NCBI GenBank assembly: GCA_030639305.1
Contig: DAOWCY010000201.1
Span: 1-12,969, forward strand
Reading direction: 5' to 3'
From: JAGLQA01 sp023135565
GTDB lineage: Bacteria > Acidobacteriota > Aminicenantia > UBA2199
DNA: 12,969 bases
In this document: positions 6,247 to 12,780 of the stretch, one piece after another
Position numbering within the stretch: the first letter of the stretch is position 1
Layout of the letters: the number at the start of each line of letters is the position of its first letter
Notes under the pieces: model-generated
Database searches by the model: none
Told to the model about the DNA's origin: nothing
The model's input: the letters and a program-made list of their open reading frames with translations, nothing else
Translations under genes and position numbers: made by a program

Positions 6247-7773
6247 ATGCTGGAAATCAAGAACAAAAAAATTCTCAAGGACGGCAAACCATTCCGTAGC
6301 ATCACCGGGGATTTGGGGGGATGCAATACGGCAATCGTTTTTTCGTCCGGCATCGCAGATGATAAACACCCCTGGACAAAGTTTGGACAAGCGGACCTCA
6401 ATCCCCAATATAAAAAGAGGTTTGCCGCTGAAGTTAAAAGTTTAAAAGGTAAAACCATGATGGGCGGCGTGTTTTCCGGGAAGCTCCTGACTCGGGCGTC
6501 TCGAGGTAGAGACGCCAGGGGAGTAACGGTGTGGAGCCCGGGACATGGCGCCCCGGGCGCCGACAACGAATCCGTACAGACAACTTTCTTCACCAACTCC
6601 ACAGCCATCAAAATGCAGCGCCAGCTCATTGATTTTGTTATCGACACTATAAAAAAAGAAAAGGTCGATGCGGTATTTGCTTTCCTATGGGAATCCCAGG
6701 TTGTAAGTGGTAACAAAAAATTTCTTCCCTGGCTGTTCGACCATATGGCATACGTGAAAAAAAAGGCTCCCTGGCTGCCGGTGGGCATTCATAACCATGA
6801 AATAGCTTCGGTGCAAACAGTGGAAAATAAGATCAAGGATATATTCTGGTTCCAGGAAGGGGATGCCTGGAAGGATGCCCACCTGGATAAATTGTCGGAA
6901 ATTGTCCCCGGTATCGTGGGGCACCTCAATCCCGGCAAGTTTAAACCGGGCAAACCGTGGCTGCTTTTCAAGAAAGGCTGGCAAAATGTAGTACTGGACG
7001 CGCAGGAGTCGATCCGCTCCGGGCTAATAAAAATCGGTACGGCCGGGACGCTTTACAAGCGCTGGGTAAATAAAAATGAAGCATCTGGAGATATCGATGA
7101 AACGCATCAATCTGTGCTTGAAAACTATGATTTCAACCGGGTGAGCAGCCTGATGAGCGACTTCATGGTGAAGATTTCGCGAGAATTAGAAAAATATAAG
7201 AACGCTGAAACCCTCCCTGATGATTTCGGCAGGAATTTGTTGTGGAAGTTCACCGGCACCGAGGCAGATGGCGTAATGGGGGGAAAAATAGCGAAAGTGA
7301 AAAAGGAAGAAGATAGCGAAAAGAAAGAAGAGAAAGAGAAAAAGGGAAAAGATAGCAAACAGAAAGAAGACAGGTCGGAAAAGGAAAGAGATAACAGAGA
7401 AGAAAAAAGAAAAGAAGAGAGAAGAAAAGAGGAAGAAGAGAGAGAAGAAAAGAAAAAGAAAGAAAGAGAGAAAAAGAGAAAAGAAAGACAAAAAAGAAAA
7501 GAGGAGAGAAGAAAAGAGGAAGAAGAGAGAGAAAAAAAGGAAAAGAAAGAAAGAGAGGAAAAGAGAAAAGAAAGACAAAAAAGGAAAGAAGAGAGTAGAA
7601 AAAAGGAAGAAGAGGGAAAAGAAAAGAAAAAGAAAGAAAGAGAGAAAAAGAGAAAAGAAAGACAAAAAAGAAAAGAAGAGAGTAGAAAAAAAGAAGAAGA
7701 GGGAAAAGAAAAGAAAAAGAAAGAAAGAAAGAGAGGAAAAGAGAAAAGAAAGACAAAAGAGAAAAAAAGGTAA
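6247..7773 (+). CDS. Unknown protein with globular N-terminus and Lys/Glu/Arg tandem-repeat tail
   Basis: The 508-aa product starts at an ATG with AAGGAGG 5 nt upstream (6235-6241). Residues 1 to about 350 look globular. The opening ILKDGKPFRSITGDLGG and the strand-like segments AVFAFLWESQVVSG and WLPVGIHNHEIA are reminiscent of a TIM-barrel glycosidase, but I cannot confirm that and assign no function. From about 352 to the end it is almost only Lys, Glu and Arg, including four 29-residue repeats from residue 390. Such a tail would form a long charged helix. The fourth repeat has gained 4 nt in an AAAG tract. This shifts the frame so the protein ends at 7773 instead of 7789, a change of four residues in length and a different last stretch. 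There is no signal peptide. A 64-aa ORF follows after 8 nt. Confidence 0.75.
   Translation: MLEIKNKKILKDGKPFRSITGDLGGCNTAIVFSSGIADDKHPWTKFGQADLNPQYKKRFAAEVKSLKGKTMMGGVFSGKLLTRASRGRDARGVTVWSPGHGAPGADNESVQTTFFTNSTAIKMQRQLIDFVIDTIKKEKVDAVFAFLWESQVVSGNKKFLPWLFDHMAYVKKKAPWLPVGIHNHEIASVQTVENKIKDIFWFQEGDAWKDAHLDKLSEIVPGIVGHLNPGKFKPGKPWLLFKKGWQNVVLDAQESIRSGLIKIGTAGTLYKRWVNKNEASGDIDETHQSVLENYDFNRVSSLMSDFMVKISRELEKYKNAETLPDDFGRNLLWKFTGTEADGVMGGKIAKVKKEEDSEKKEEKEKKGKDSKQKEDRSEKERDNREEKRKEERRKEEEEREEKKKKEREKKRKERQKRKEERRKEEEEREKKEKKEREEKRKERQKRKEESRKKEEEGKEKKKKEREKKRKERQKRKEESRKKEEEGKEKKKKERKRGKEKRKTKEKKR
6495..6516. repeat. Perfect 8-bp palindrome inside the coding region
   Basis: GGCGTCTC, loop GAGGTA, GAGACGCC. 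It encodes RASRGRDARG-like residues in the N-terminal domain of the 508-aa protein. It looks like a short inserted hairpin or REP-type unit tolerated in frame, and would form a strong mRNA stem. Confidence 0.5.
7414..7773 (+). repeat. 87-bp tandem repeats in a polypurine tract
   Basis: Four units start at 7414, 7501, 7588 and 7675. Units 1-3 are 87 bp each and unit 4 is altered and ends in the stop codon. Each unit encodes a 29-aa block with the pattern EE(R/S)RKxEEE...KERQKRK. Units 3 and 4 are nearly identical, implying recent duplication. The strand is almost pure purine: uninterrupted purine runs cover 7396-7488 (93 nt) and 7490-7575 (86 nt), with one C per unit in the CAA codon. Such tracts can adopt triplex DNA and slip in replication. 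Confidence 0.9.
7716..7731 (+). repeat. AAAG x4 microsatellite causing a frame change
   Basis: Unit 4 carries four AAAG copies where unit 3 carries three at the same place. The extra 4 nt changes the reading frame for the final codons of the 508-aa gene. Removing one copy would extend the frame to a TAA at 7787-7789, overlapping the next ORF's ATG. Confidence 0.7.
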
Positions 7774-7781
7774 CAAGGACG

Positions 7782-7976
7782 ATGGATAAATCCCGGAATC
7801 CCGGAGGCTGTGTGTGTGCCTGCAATATCCGGCCCGCTCATAGGCTGGGGCCTATAAGCGATAAGCAGGATTTGTTAGACCAGGAGCGGGAAAATCGATG
7901 GTTTTATGAAACGGTGTTGGGCAGCCCCTTATCGCCCCCCCCGCAGTGGGATTTCCTAAAACCGGATAGTTACTAA
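7782..7976 (+). CDS. 64-aa small Cys-containing protein of unknown function
   Basis: The start is an ATG 8 nt after the stop of the 508-aa gene, with AAGGA immediately before it (a short-spaced ribosome site). In the inferred ancestral frame of the upstream gene the two would overlap, which suggests translational coupling. The product has an N-terminal PGGCVCAC motif with three cysteines in five residues, then a charged segment DKQDLLDQERENRWFYE, and a Pro-rich end SPLSPPPQWDF. Its size, Gly-Gly-Cys motif and position allow a peptide precursor or small metal-binding protein, but no maturation enzyme is visible here. The final codons and stop overlap one copy of the 19-bp repeat. It could also be non-coding, but its position and balanced composition favour a real gene. 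Confidence 0.5.
   Translation: MDKSRNPGGCVCACNIRPAHRLGPISDKQDLLDQERENRWFYETVLGSPLSPPPQWDFLKPDSY
7955..7973 (+). repeat. 19-bp repeat CCTAAAACCGGATAGTTAC, copy 2
   Basis: Perfect match, on the opposite strand, to 4239-4257. Here it encodes the last residues of the 64-aa ORF (LKPDSY), directly before its TAA. Relative to the nearest upstream gene both copies have the same orientation and a 3' position. Confidence 0.7.
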
Positions 7977-7988
7977 AAATCAAGAACA

Positions 7989-9359
7989 CTAAAAGCTCCT
8001 ATGCCCGTCCTTGTCTACCCGGAAAAGTATCAGCGGCGCTGCAGGCACAGCCCGCGGCACTATCGTTATCGCCCGGCGCAGCCTCTTCTCCGCCTTTTTG
8101 GCGCGCTCTATGTCGCCGGCGTGAATGAAAACGATATTCTCGCCTTTTTTTACGGCATCCCCGGTCTTCTTTTCAAAAAGAAAACCGGCGGCAAAATCGA
8201 TAGTATCTTCTTTTTTGCTTCTTCCAGCGCCTATCTCCACCGCGGTCAGACCTACTTCCAAAGCGTCGATGGCAGCAATATAACCGTCCCGGTCTGCCGT
8301 TAAAGGCACCTGGAATCCAGCCCGGGGTAAAAGCTCATAATTTTCGCAAACCCGGTTTTCGCCGCCCTGGGCTTTGATAAATTTCCTGAATATTTCCAAC
8401 GCTTTCCCGGAATCTAAAGCGTCTTGCAGCATTTCCCCGGCTTTACCGTAACTGCCGGTAACACCCGCGGCTTCCAACATACAGGCGGCCACGGCGAAAG
8501 ATACTTCTAAAAGGTCCGCCGGGCCGCTGCCTTTTAGAACTTCGATAGATTCTATTATCTCTAAAGAATTGCCCACAGCCCGGCCTAAAGGTTGGTCCAT
8601 GCGGGTAATGAGAGCGATCATTCTGCGGCCTGCTTTTTCCCCGGTTTCCACCATGGTTTTGCACAAACTAAGCGCATCCTCGGTGTCCCTCATAAAAGCG
8701 CCGACGCCGGTTTTTACATCTAAGACAATGCCGTCGGTTGTCAATGCCAACTTTTTGCTCATTATACTGCCGGTAATTAAAGGAACCGAACTGATAGTGG
8801 CGGTGGCGTCCCTGAGGGCATACAATTTTTTGTCCGCGGGCACGATATTTTCCGTTTGACCGCAAATCACCATGCCCACATCTGCCAGCACCTGCTTGAA
8901 CTCCCCGGGCTGCAAAAATACCCGGAAACCGGGAATAGATTCGAGCTTATCTAAGGTGCCGCCCGTATGGCCTAAACCGCGGCCCGAAAGCATGGGGACT
9001 TTTACCCCGCAGGCCGCTGCCAGTGGAGAGACGATAAAACTTACCTTGTCTCCTACGCCGCCGGTACTGTGTTTGTCGATTTTTTTACCCGGTATCCCGG
9101 CCAGGGAAATAGTATCACCTGAATTCGTCATGATTTCGGTGAGAAAGGATAGTTCCCTGCTGTTTAGACCGCGCAGGTAGATGGCCATCAGCAGGGCCGC
9201 GGCCTGGTAATCGGGGATCCCGCCGTCTACACAGCCGTCGATAAAAAATTTAATCTCTTCTCTATCGAGAGCTTTGCCATCTCTTTTTTTAGAGATAATC
9301 TCATACATACTGCAGCCGCTGAGTTTTTCTTTAGTATTCGTATTAGTATCGGCGTTCAT
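7989..9359 (-). CDS. pdp: Pyrimidine-nucleoside phosphorylase
   Basis: This enzyme reversibly cleaves uridine, thymidine or deoxyuridine with phosphate to base and (deoxy)ribose-1-phosphate in the cytoplasm. The family signature is complete: DKHSTGGVGDK and SGRGLGHTGGTLDKLESIPG near the N-terminus, then KKLYALRDATATISS, ITGSIMSKKLA and LDVKTGVGAFM. Length (456 aa here) fits the family at about 430-440 plus a short N-terminal extension. The start is uncertain. ATG 9359 has GAGG 9 nt upstream and overlaps the 3' end of cdd by 17 nt, suggesting coupling; ATG 9308 gives the usual family N-terminus (MYEIISKKRDGK) but has no ribosome site. The family also includes thymidine phosphorylase (DeoA); a broad pyrimidine enzyme is the better guess in this setting. 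It is the second gene of a cdd-pdp pair. Confidence 0.93.
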   Translation of the reverse strand: MNADTNTNTKEKLSGCSMYEIISKKRDGKALDREEIKFFIDGCVDGGIPDYQAAALLMAIYLRGLNSRELSFLTEIMTNSGDTISLAGIPGKKIDKHSTGGVGDKVSFIVSPLAAACGVKVPMLSGRGLGHTGGTLDKLESIPGFRVFLQPGEFKQVLADVGMVICGQTENIVPADKKLYALRDATATISSVPLITGSIMSKKLALTTDGIVLDVKTGVGAFMRDTEDALSLCKTMVETGEKAGRRMIALITRMDQPLGRAVGNSLEIIESIEVLKGSGPADLLEVSFAVAACMLEAAGVTGSYGKAGEMLQDALDSGKALEIFRKFIKAQGGENRVCENYELLPRAGFQVPLTADRDGYIAAIDALEVGLTAVEIGAGRSKKEDTIDFAAGFLFEKKTGDAVKKGENIVFIHAGDIERAKKAEKRLRRAITIVPRAVPAAPLILFRVDKDGHRSF

Positions 9360-9762
9360 GGCCCAGTACCTCATGGAAAGAAAGAGTATAAGGAAGCAGT
9401 TGCGAAACCGTGGCTTTTTGCCGGTCGCCTTTTTTACTGCACATGTAAACCGGGGTGTCCGGCCGGGAGAACTCAGCTATCACCTGGCGGCAGGCGCCGC
9501 AGGGAGGCAGAATCTCTTCCGTGTTGCCGGTCACCACGATTGCTTCGATTACCTGTTCCCCGGCGGCGACCATTTTGAAAATAGCGTTACGTTCGGCGCA
9601 AATAGTAAGGCCATAGGAGATGTTTTCCACGTTGCAGCCGGAATAGATTTTGCCGCTGCCGCTGAGAACCGCCGCGCCCACGAAAAAATTAGAGTAGGGA
9701 GCGTAGGCTTTTTCTTTTGCCTCTTGTGCTGCCTTTAATAGTTCTTCGATATTATCGCTCAT
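9343..9762 (-). CDS. cdd: Cytidine deaminase
   Basis: A 139-aa homotetramer-type enzyme that deaminates cytidine and deoxycytidine to uridine and deoxyuridine, feeding the phosphorylase encoded downstream. Substrate residues are seen in GCNVENISYG (about 42-51). The zinc site is Cys55 with the proton-shuttle Glu57 in CAERNA, plus Cys88 and Cys91 in PPCGACRQ. Length is normal for the short class (about 130-140 aa). The start MSDNIEELL has AGGT about 8 nt upstream. It is the first gene of the minus-strand pair and its end overlaps pdp. A well-formed promoter lies 20-50 bp upstream, giving a very short leader. Confidence 0.95.
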   Translation of the reverse strand: MSDNIEELLKAAQEAKEKAYAPYSNFFVGAAVLSGSGKIYSGCNVENISYGLTICAERNAIFKMVAAGEQVIEAIVVTGNTEEILPPCGACRQVIAEFSRPDTPVYMCSKKGDRQKATVSQLLPYTLSFHEVLGHERRY

Positions 9763-9782
9763 TTTTTTTACCTGTTAATTTG

Positions 9783-9811
9783 ATTTTAGTCTAAAAATAA
9801 AAAATAGTCAA
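9783..9811 (-). promoter_or_regulatory. Promoter of the cdd-pdp operon
   Basis: On the minus strand TTGACT (9806-9811), exactly 17 bp, TAAAAT (9783-9788). Each box matches the consensus at 5 of 6 positions. The predicted transcript starts near 9776, only about 15 nt before the cdd ATG. A CCCCG/CGGGG hairpin sits just upstream of the -35 box. Confidence 0.7.
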
Positions 9812-9812
9812 A

Positions 9813-9865
9813 CCCCGTACGCGGGGCTGCCTTCGGCGACCAAAAACCTTTTTGAAAAAAGGTTT
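9813..9865. repeat. REP-like double-hairpin element, type 2
   Basis: Two stems: CCCCG-TACG-CGGGG (9813-9826), and a perfect 10-bp stem AAACCTTTTT, loop GA, AAAAAGGTTT (9844-9865). A small GCC-TTC-GGC stem lies between them. The layout, a GC-rich hairpin beside an A/T hairpin, resembles the 59-bp element nearby, but the sequence differs. It lies outside both coding regions and could insulate the divergent promoters. Confidence 0.6.
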
Positions 9866-9948
9866 CTGGACTTCCAAAAACTTTCATTTAGCAAACGCTT
9901 GTGCCCTTTACCGGACGCTGGGGAATTTGCCCAAACGATACGCTCAAT

Positions 9949-10007
9949 AAAAGTTTTGATCAAACTTTTTCAAAAGTTTGGCCCCCGGCAGGGCCGCCGG
10001 AGGCAAG
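9949..10007 (+). repeat. 59-bp REP-like element, copy A
   Basis: It contains a perfect 9-bp stem CAAACTTTT/AAAAGTTTG with 2-nt loop (9961-9980), and a GC-rich stem GCC-C-CCGGC/GCCGG-A-GGC with 6-nt loop (9981-10004). An alternative stem AAAAGTTT/AAACTTTT (9949-9956 with 9962-9969) competes with the first. The reverse complement of 12855-12913 matches it at 58 of 59 positions. Confidence 0.85.
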
Positions 10008-10014
10008 AACGGGT

Positions 10015-10044
10015 TTGCAAAATAGTGCGCACCTGTGATATAAA
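10015..10044 (+). promoter_or_regulatory. Candidate promoter of the deoB-phosphorylase operon
   Basis: TTGCAA (10015-10020), 18 bp, TATAAA (10039-10044), ending 19 bp before the deoB ATG. It matches the consensus at 4/6 and 5/6. If correct, transcription starts downstream of the REP-like element and the leader is only about 13 nt. Confidence 0.4.
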
Positions 10045-10063
10045 CACACTGGAAAATAAAAAT

Positions 10064-11260
10064 ATGATAAAACGGGTAATACTAATCGTACTGGACAGCG
10101 TGGGCGCAGGCGCACTGCCGGATGCGGCGGAATACGGCGATACCGGGGCCAATACCTTAGCCAATACGGCAAAAGCCGTAGGCGGCCTGCATCTACCCAA
10201 CCTGCAAGCTTTAGGCTTAGGCAATATTTTGCCTATCCAGGGAGTGCCGCCGGCTGCCGCACCACTGGCCTCCTACGGCAAGATGGCGGAAGCTTCAAAA
10301 GGAAAAGATACTATAGCCGGTCATTGGGAAATGATGGGCATTATTCTCGATAAAGCCTTTCCCACTTTCCCGTCGGGTTTCGGGGCCGATATAATCTCAG
10401 CGTTCCAAAAAGAGACCGGGGCTGCCGGTATCTTAGGCAATAAACCCGCTTCCGGCACCGTGATTATCCGGGAGCTTGGCGAAGCACATATCAAAACCGG
10501 TTTCCCTATCGTTTATACATCGACGGACAGTGTTTTCCAGGTGGCGGCCCACGAAGAAGTAATCCCCGTGCCGGAACTGTACCGCATATGCGAGCAAACC
10601 CGCAAAATTTGTAATCCATACCGGGTGGGCAGGGTGATTGCCCGGCCTTTTACCGGCACAAAAGGAAACTTTACGCGCACAAAAAACCGCCGCGATTTCC
10701 CTATGAAACCACCGCGGGATACCGCCCTCGACCTATTGAAAAAAAACGGTTTCCCGGTGGCGGGCATCGGCAAAATAGAAGACATTTATGCCGGCCGCGG
10801 CCTCACCAGGGCAGTTCATACCAAAGACAATACCCATGGCATGCAATGTTTGACGGAAGAGTTATCTATAACAAAAGAGGGTCTGATCTTTATAAATTTG
10901 GTGGATTTCGACATGGTTTACGGCCACCGCAATAACCCTGGAGGCTATGCCGCTGCTTTAAATGATTTCGACGCCTATCTCGGCGGGCTGCTGCCCCGGG
11001 TGCGCAGCCGGGACCTGCTGGTTATAACCGCCGACCACGGTTGTGACCCCACTCACCCCGGCACGGACCACACCAGGGAATATGTGCCCCTACTGGTATA
11101 TAACCCGGATATTTCCCCACAAGACTTAGGCACCCGGAAAACCTTCGCCGATATAGGAGTAACCATCCTAAATACATTTGCTGTGGAGCATTCCTTACCC
11201 GGTGAAAACCTGTTTAACACCCGGGCTGCTTCCCGCACCGCGGGCCTGGAGATAAAATGA
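10064..11260 (+). CDS. deoB: Phosphopentomutase
   Basis: This enzyme interconverts (deoxy)ribose-1-phosphate and (deoxy)ribose-5-phosphate, linking nucleoside cleavage to central carbon metabolism. The 398-aa product shows the alkaline-phosphatase-fold metal site: Asp11 in IVLDSVGAGALPDAAEYGDTG, and later KDNTHGM, VDFDMVYGHRNNPGGY and ITADHGCDPTHPGTDHT. The phospho-acceptor Thr83 is in GKDTIAGHWEMMG. Length is normal for the family (about 390-400). I start at ATG 10064 because it gives the standard MIKRVILIVLDS N-terminus. A longer frame from 9899 runs through the REP-like repeat and is rejected. The ribosome site is weak (GGA about 11 nt upstream). The stop overlaps the next start as ATGA, so the two genes are coupled. 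Confidence 0.95.
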   Translation: MIKRVILIVLDSVGAGALPDAAEYGDTGANTLANTAKAVGGLHLPNLQALGLGNILPIQGVPPAAAPLASYGKMAEASKGKDTIAGHWEMMGIILDKAFPTFPSGFGADIISAFQKETGAAGILGNKPASGTVIIRELGEAHIKTGFPIVYTSTDSVFQVAAHEEVIPVPELYRICEQTRKICNPYRVGRVIARPFTGTKGNFTRTKNRRDFPMKPPRDTALDLLKKNGFPVAGIGKIEDIYAGRGLTRAVHTKDNTHGMQCLTEELSITKEGLIFINLVDFDMVYGHRNNPGGYAAALNDFDAYLGGLLPRVRSRDLLVITADHGCDPTHPGTDHTREYVPLLVYNPDISPQDLGTRKTFADIGVTILNTFAVEHSLPGENLFNTRAASRTAGLEIK

Positions 11261-12075
11261 AAATATATGACCAAATTAACGAAGCGGCTGCTTTTGTAAA
11301 AAGCCGTACTGCACTGCTGCCGGATGTTGGAGTTGTACTGGGCTCCGGATTGGGCGAATTTGCCGAAACTTTAGAAAAAAAAACAGTAATCCCCTATGGC
11401 GAGATTCCCCATTTTAAAGAAGTTAAAGTGAAAGGGCATGCCGGTCGATTAGTAATAGGTAAAGTAAGGGGCAAAGCGGTAGGCGTACTGCAAGGACGTT
11501 ACCACTATTACGAAGGTTTCGATATAAACGAGGTGGTTTTCCCGGTACGCTTATTGTGCGGTCTGGGCATCGAGAAGCTATTATTGACCAATGCCGCCGG
11601 GGGGATCGCTCCCAACCTGGAACCGGGCGATTTAATGATTATCCGGGACCATATCAATATGATGGGTATCAACCCGCTGCGGGGCGAAAACGACGACCGT
11701 TTAGGCCCCAGGTTTCCCGATATGTCCCGGGTTTATGACGAGAATCTCAGCGATATTACAGCCGACAATATGCGCTCCTTAGACATAGCAGTAAAAAAAG
11801 GCGTTTACCTGGCCTTAAGCGGTCCTTCTTACGAAACGCCGGCGGAGATAAAAATGCTTTCAGCGTTAGGAGCCGATGTGGTGGGCATGTCAACCGTACC
11901 GGAAGCCATTGCTGCCCGACATATGGGGTCCCGGGTGGCGGCAATCTCTTGCATTACCAACATGGCTGCCGGGATTTCCAAAAAGGAACTCGACCATAAA
12001 GAAGTCACGGAAACAGCTAACCGGGTTAAGGACTCCTTTATCGAACTTTTAAGCGCAGTTATCCCTCGATATTAG
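11257..12075 (+). CDS. punA: Purine-nucleoside phosphorylase, trimeric type
   Basis: It cleaves inosine, guanosine and their deoxy forms with phosphate to base and (deoxy)ribose-1-phosphate, the substrate of the upstream phosphopentomutase. The 272-aa product has the class-II (trimeric, 6-oxopurine) signature in order: LGSGLG phosphate site (28-33), KGHAGRL (His61), GRYHYYEG, LTNAAGG (110-115), DHINMMG, GPSYETPAE with base-binding Glu193, VGMSTVPEA, and ITNMAAG with Asn235. The Glu and Asn pair is typical of 6-oxopurine rather than adenosine specificity. The ATG overlaps the deoB stop by 4 nt. Its 3' end is 9 bp from the convergent TPR gene, leaving no room for a dedicated terminator. The family includes MTA phosphorylases, but the Glu/Asn pattern favours this assignment. 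Confidence 0.94.
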   Translation: MKIYDQINEAAAFVKSRTALLPDVGVVLGSGLGEFAETLEKKTVIPYGEIPHFKEVKVKGHAGRLVIGKVRGKAVGVLQGRYHYYEGFDINEVVFPVRLLCGLGIEKLLLTNAAGGIAPNLEPGDLMIIRDHINMMGINPLRGENDDRLGPRFPDMSRVYDENLSDITADNMRSLDIAVKKGVYLALSGPSYETPAEIKMLSALGADVVGMSTVPEAIAARHMGSRVAAISCITNMAAGISKKELDHKEVTETANRVKDSFIELLSAVIPRY

Positions 12076-12084
12076 CTGTTACAT

Positions 12085-12621
12085 TTACTTTGAATCCCGG
12101 GAAGATTTTTCTCTTTTAGACGCCGCTGCTCTCCCTGCAAGCACCTTTCTAACCGATTCTCCATCCTTTCCGTAAAAGATATCCAGCATGTCGGCTGCCT
12201 GGGGCGCCCCCAATAGAATCGCTTTTTCTAAGTCGGCACACACATCTTCTTTTTCATATTTGAGCATGAATTTATTTTTGCCCCGGTTGAAGTAGATTTT
12301 TTCGTCATTGGGCGTCAATTCCGCCGCCCTATCGAAATCCGGTAACGCCTCTTTAAATTTTAGCAGATGGCATTTTACTACTCCCCGGTGCAAAAATGCA
12401 GCACTGCATTGCGAGTCCAATTCAACTGCTTTTTCGAAATCCGCCAGCGCTTCTTCGTATTTCTTTAATATTTTATAATTAAGTGTGCCTCTTTGCAGGT
12501 AGGCGTCTACATGCTCCGGCTCCAACTCGATCGCTTTCGTATAATCGGCGATCGCTTCCGTATACTGTTCGTGTAAATTCTTTTTCAATCCACTGTTATA
12601 ATAAGTATTTGATTTTTTCAT
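12085..12621 (-). CDS. Tetratricopeptide-repeat protein
   Basis: The 178-aa product is built almost entirely of about four TPR units (about 3-36, 37-71, 72-105, 106-140). Repeating motifs include EAIADYTKAIELEPEHVDAYLQRG and EALADFEKAVELDS, followed by a basic tail (KREKSSRDSK). TPR arrays form superhelical protein-protein binding scaffolds; the partner is unknown. There is no signal peptide or membrane segment, so it is probably cytoplasmic. The start ATG at 12621 has a close AGG only. A 27-codon ORF with an ideal ribosome site ends 22 nt before it and may set its translation. It converges on the phosphorylase gene with 9 bp between stops. Confidence 0.88.
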   Translation of the reverse strand: MKKSNTYYNSGLKKNLHEQYTEAIADYTKAIELEPEHVDAYLQRGTLNYKILKKYEEALADFEKAVELDSQCSAAFLHRGVVKCHLLKFKEALPDFDRAAELTPNDEKIYFNRGKNKFMLKYEKEDVCADLEKAILLGAPQAADMLDIFYGKDGESVRKVLAGRAAASKREKSSRDSK

Positions 12622-12643
12622 TTTTCCTGTACGATGTGATTTT

Positions 12644-12727
12644 TTAACAGCAAATTTTAAGGCCGTCGATTCTTTCTTTGCTGCAAGCAGCGACTGCTGC
12701 TGTGCAAATCCTTAAAATTTTCACCAT
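12644..12727 (-). CDS. Putative 27-aa leader peptide upstream of the TPR gene
   Basis: ATG at 12727 is preceded by a full AAGGAGGT site with 6-nt spacing (12734-12741), the best ribosome site in this window's right half, and by a consensus promoter. The frame encodes 27 residues starting MVKILRICTAAVAAC, has four cysteines (residues 8, 15, 26, 27), and ends in TAA 22 nt before the TPR start. Most of it lies inside an inverted repeat. It may be a leader peptide controlling the TPR gene, a small protein, or a by-product of a hairpin inserted between ribosome site and gene. No homologue is known to me. Confidence 0.45.
   Translation of the reverse strand: MVKILRICTAAVAACSKERIDGLKICC
12652..12720. 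repeat. Inverted repeat spanning the leader ORF
   Basis: Outer arms AAATTTTAAGG (12652-12662) and CCTTAAAATTT (12710-12720) pair over 11 bp. The 47-bp interior contains a second imperfect stem, TTTGC...GCAAA with GCAG/CTGC. The transcript would fold into a long hairpin covering most of the leader ORF and lying between its ribosome site and the TPR start. Confidence 0.6.
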
Positions 12728-12780
12728 TCGTTTACCTCCTTAGTTTGTTGCCAAACCGCATAAGTTATACCCGATATTTT

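Larger units (their letters stand above)
9763..10063. other. 301-bp divergent intergenic region with two hairpin repeat elements
   Basis: This spacer separates cdd (minus) from deoB (plus). From left to right it contains the cdd promoter, a hairpin element at 9813-9865, about 80 bp without clear features, the 59-bp REP-like element at 9949-10007, and a candidate deoB promoter at 10015-10044. An open frame reads through the element into deoB from 9899 but is not credible as coding. Confidence 0.65.

Noticed and set aside
6103..6408. Minus-strand ORF crossing the start of the 508-aa gene
   Set aside because: It has no ribosome site and overlaps a promoter and the start of a better-supported gene.
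7396..7773. CRISPR-like array in the tandem repeats
   Set aside because: Units are contiguous 87-bp in-frame coding repeats with no unique spacers.
7125..7841. Long minus-strand Phe/Ser/Leu-rich frames opposite the purine tract
   Set aside because: They are the reverse complement of the AAG/GAA-rich repeat, lack ribosome sites and would encode implausible proteins.
4239..7973. Integron attC cassette interpretation of the 19-bp repeats
   Set aside because: The repeat lacks paired GTTRRRY and RYYYAAC core sites and no imperfect palindrome surrounds either copy.
9899..10063. Extended N-terminus of deoB (start at 9899, 55 extra residues)
   Set aside because: The extension reads through the REP-like hairpin repeat, has no ribosome site and precedes the canonical MIKRVILIVLDS start.
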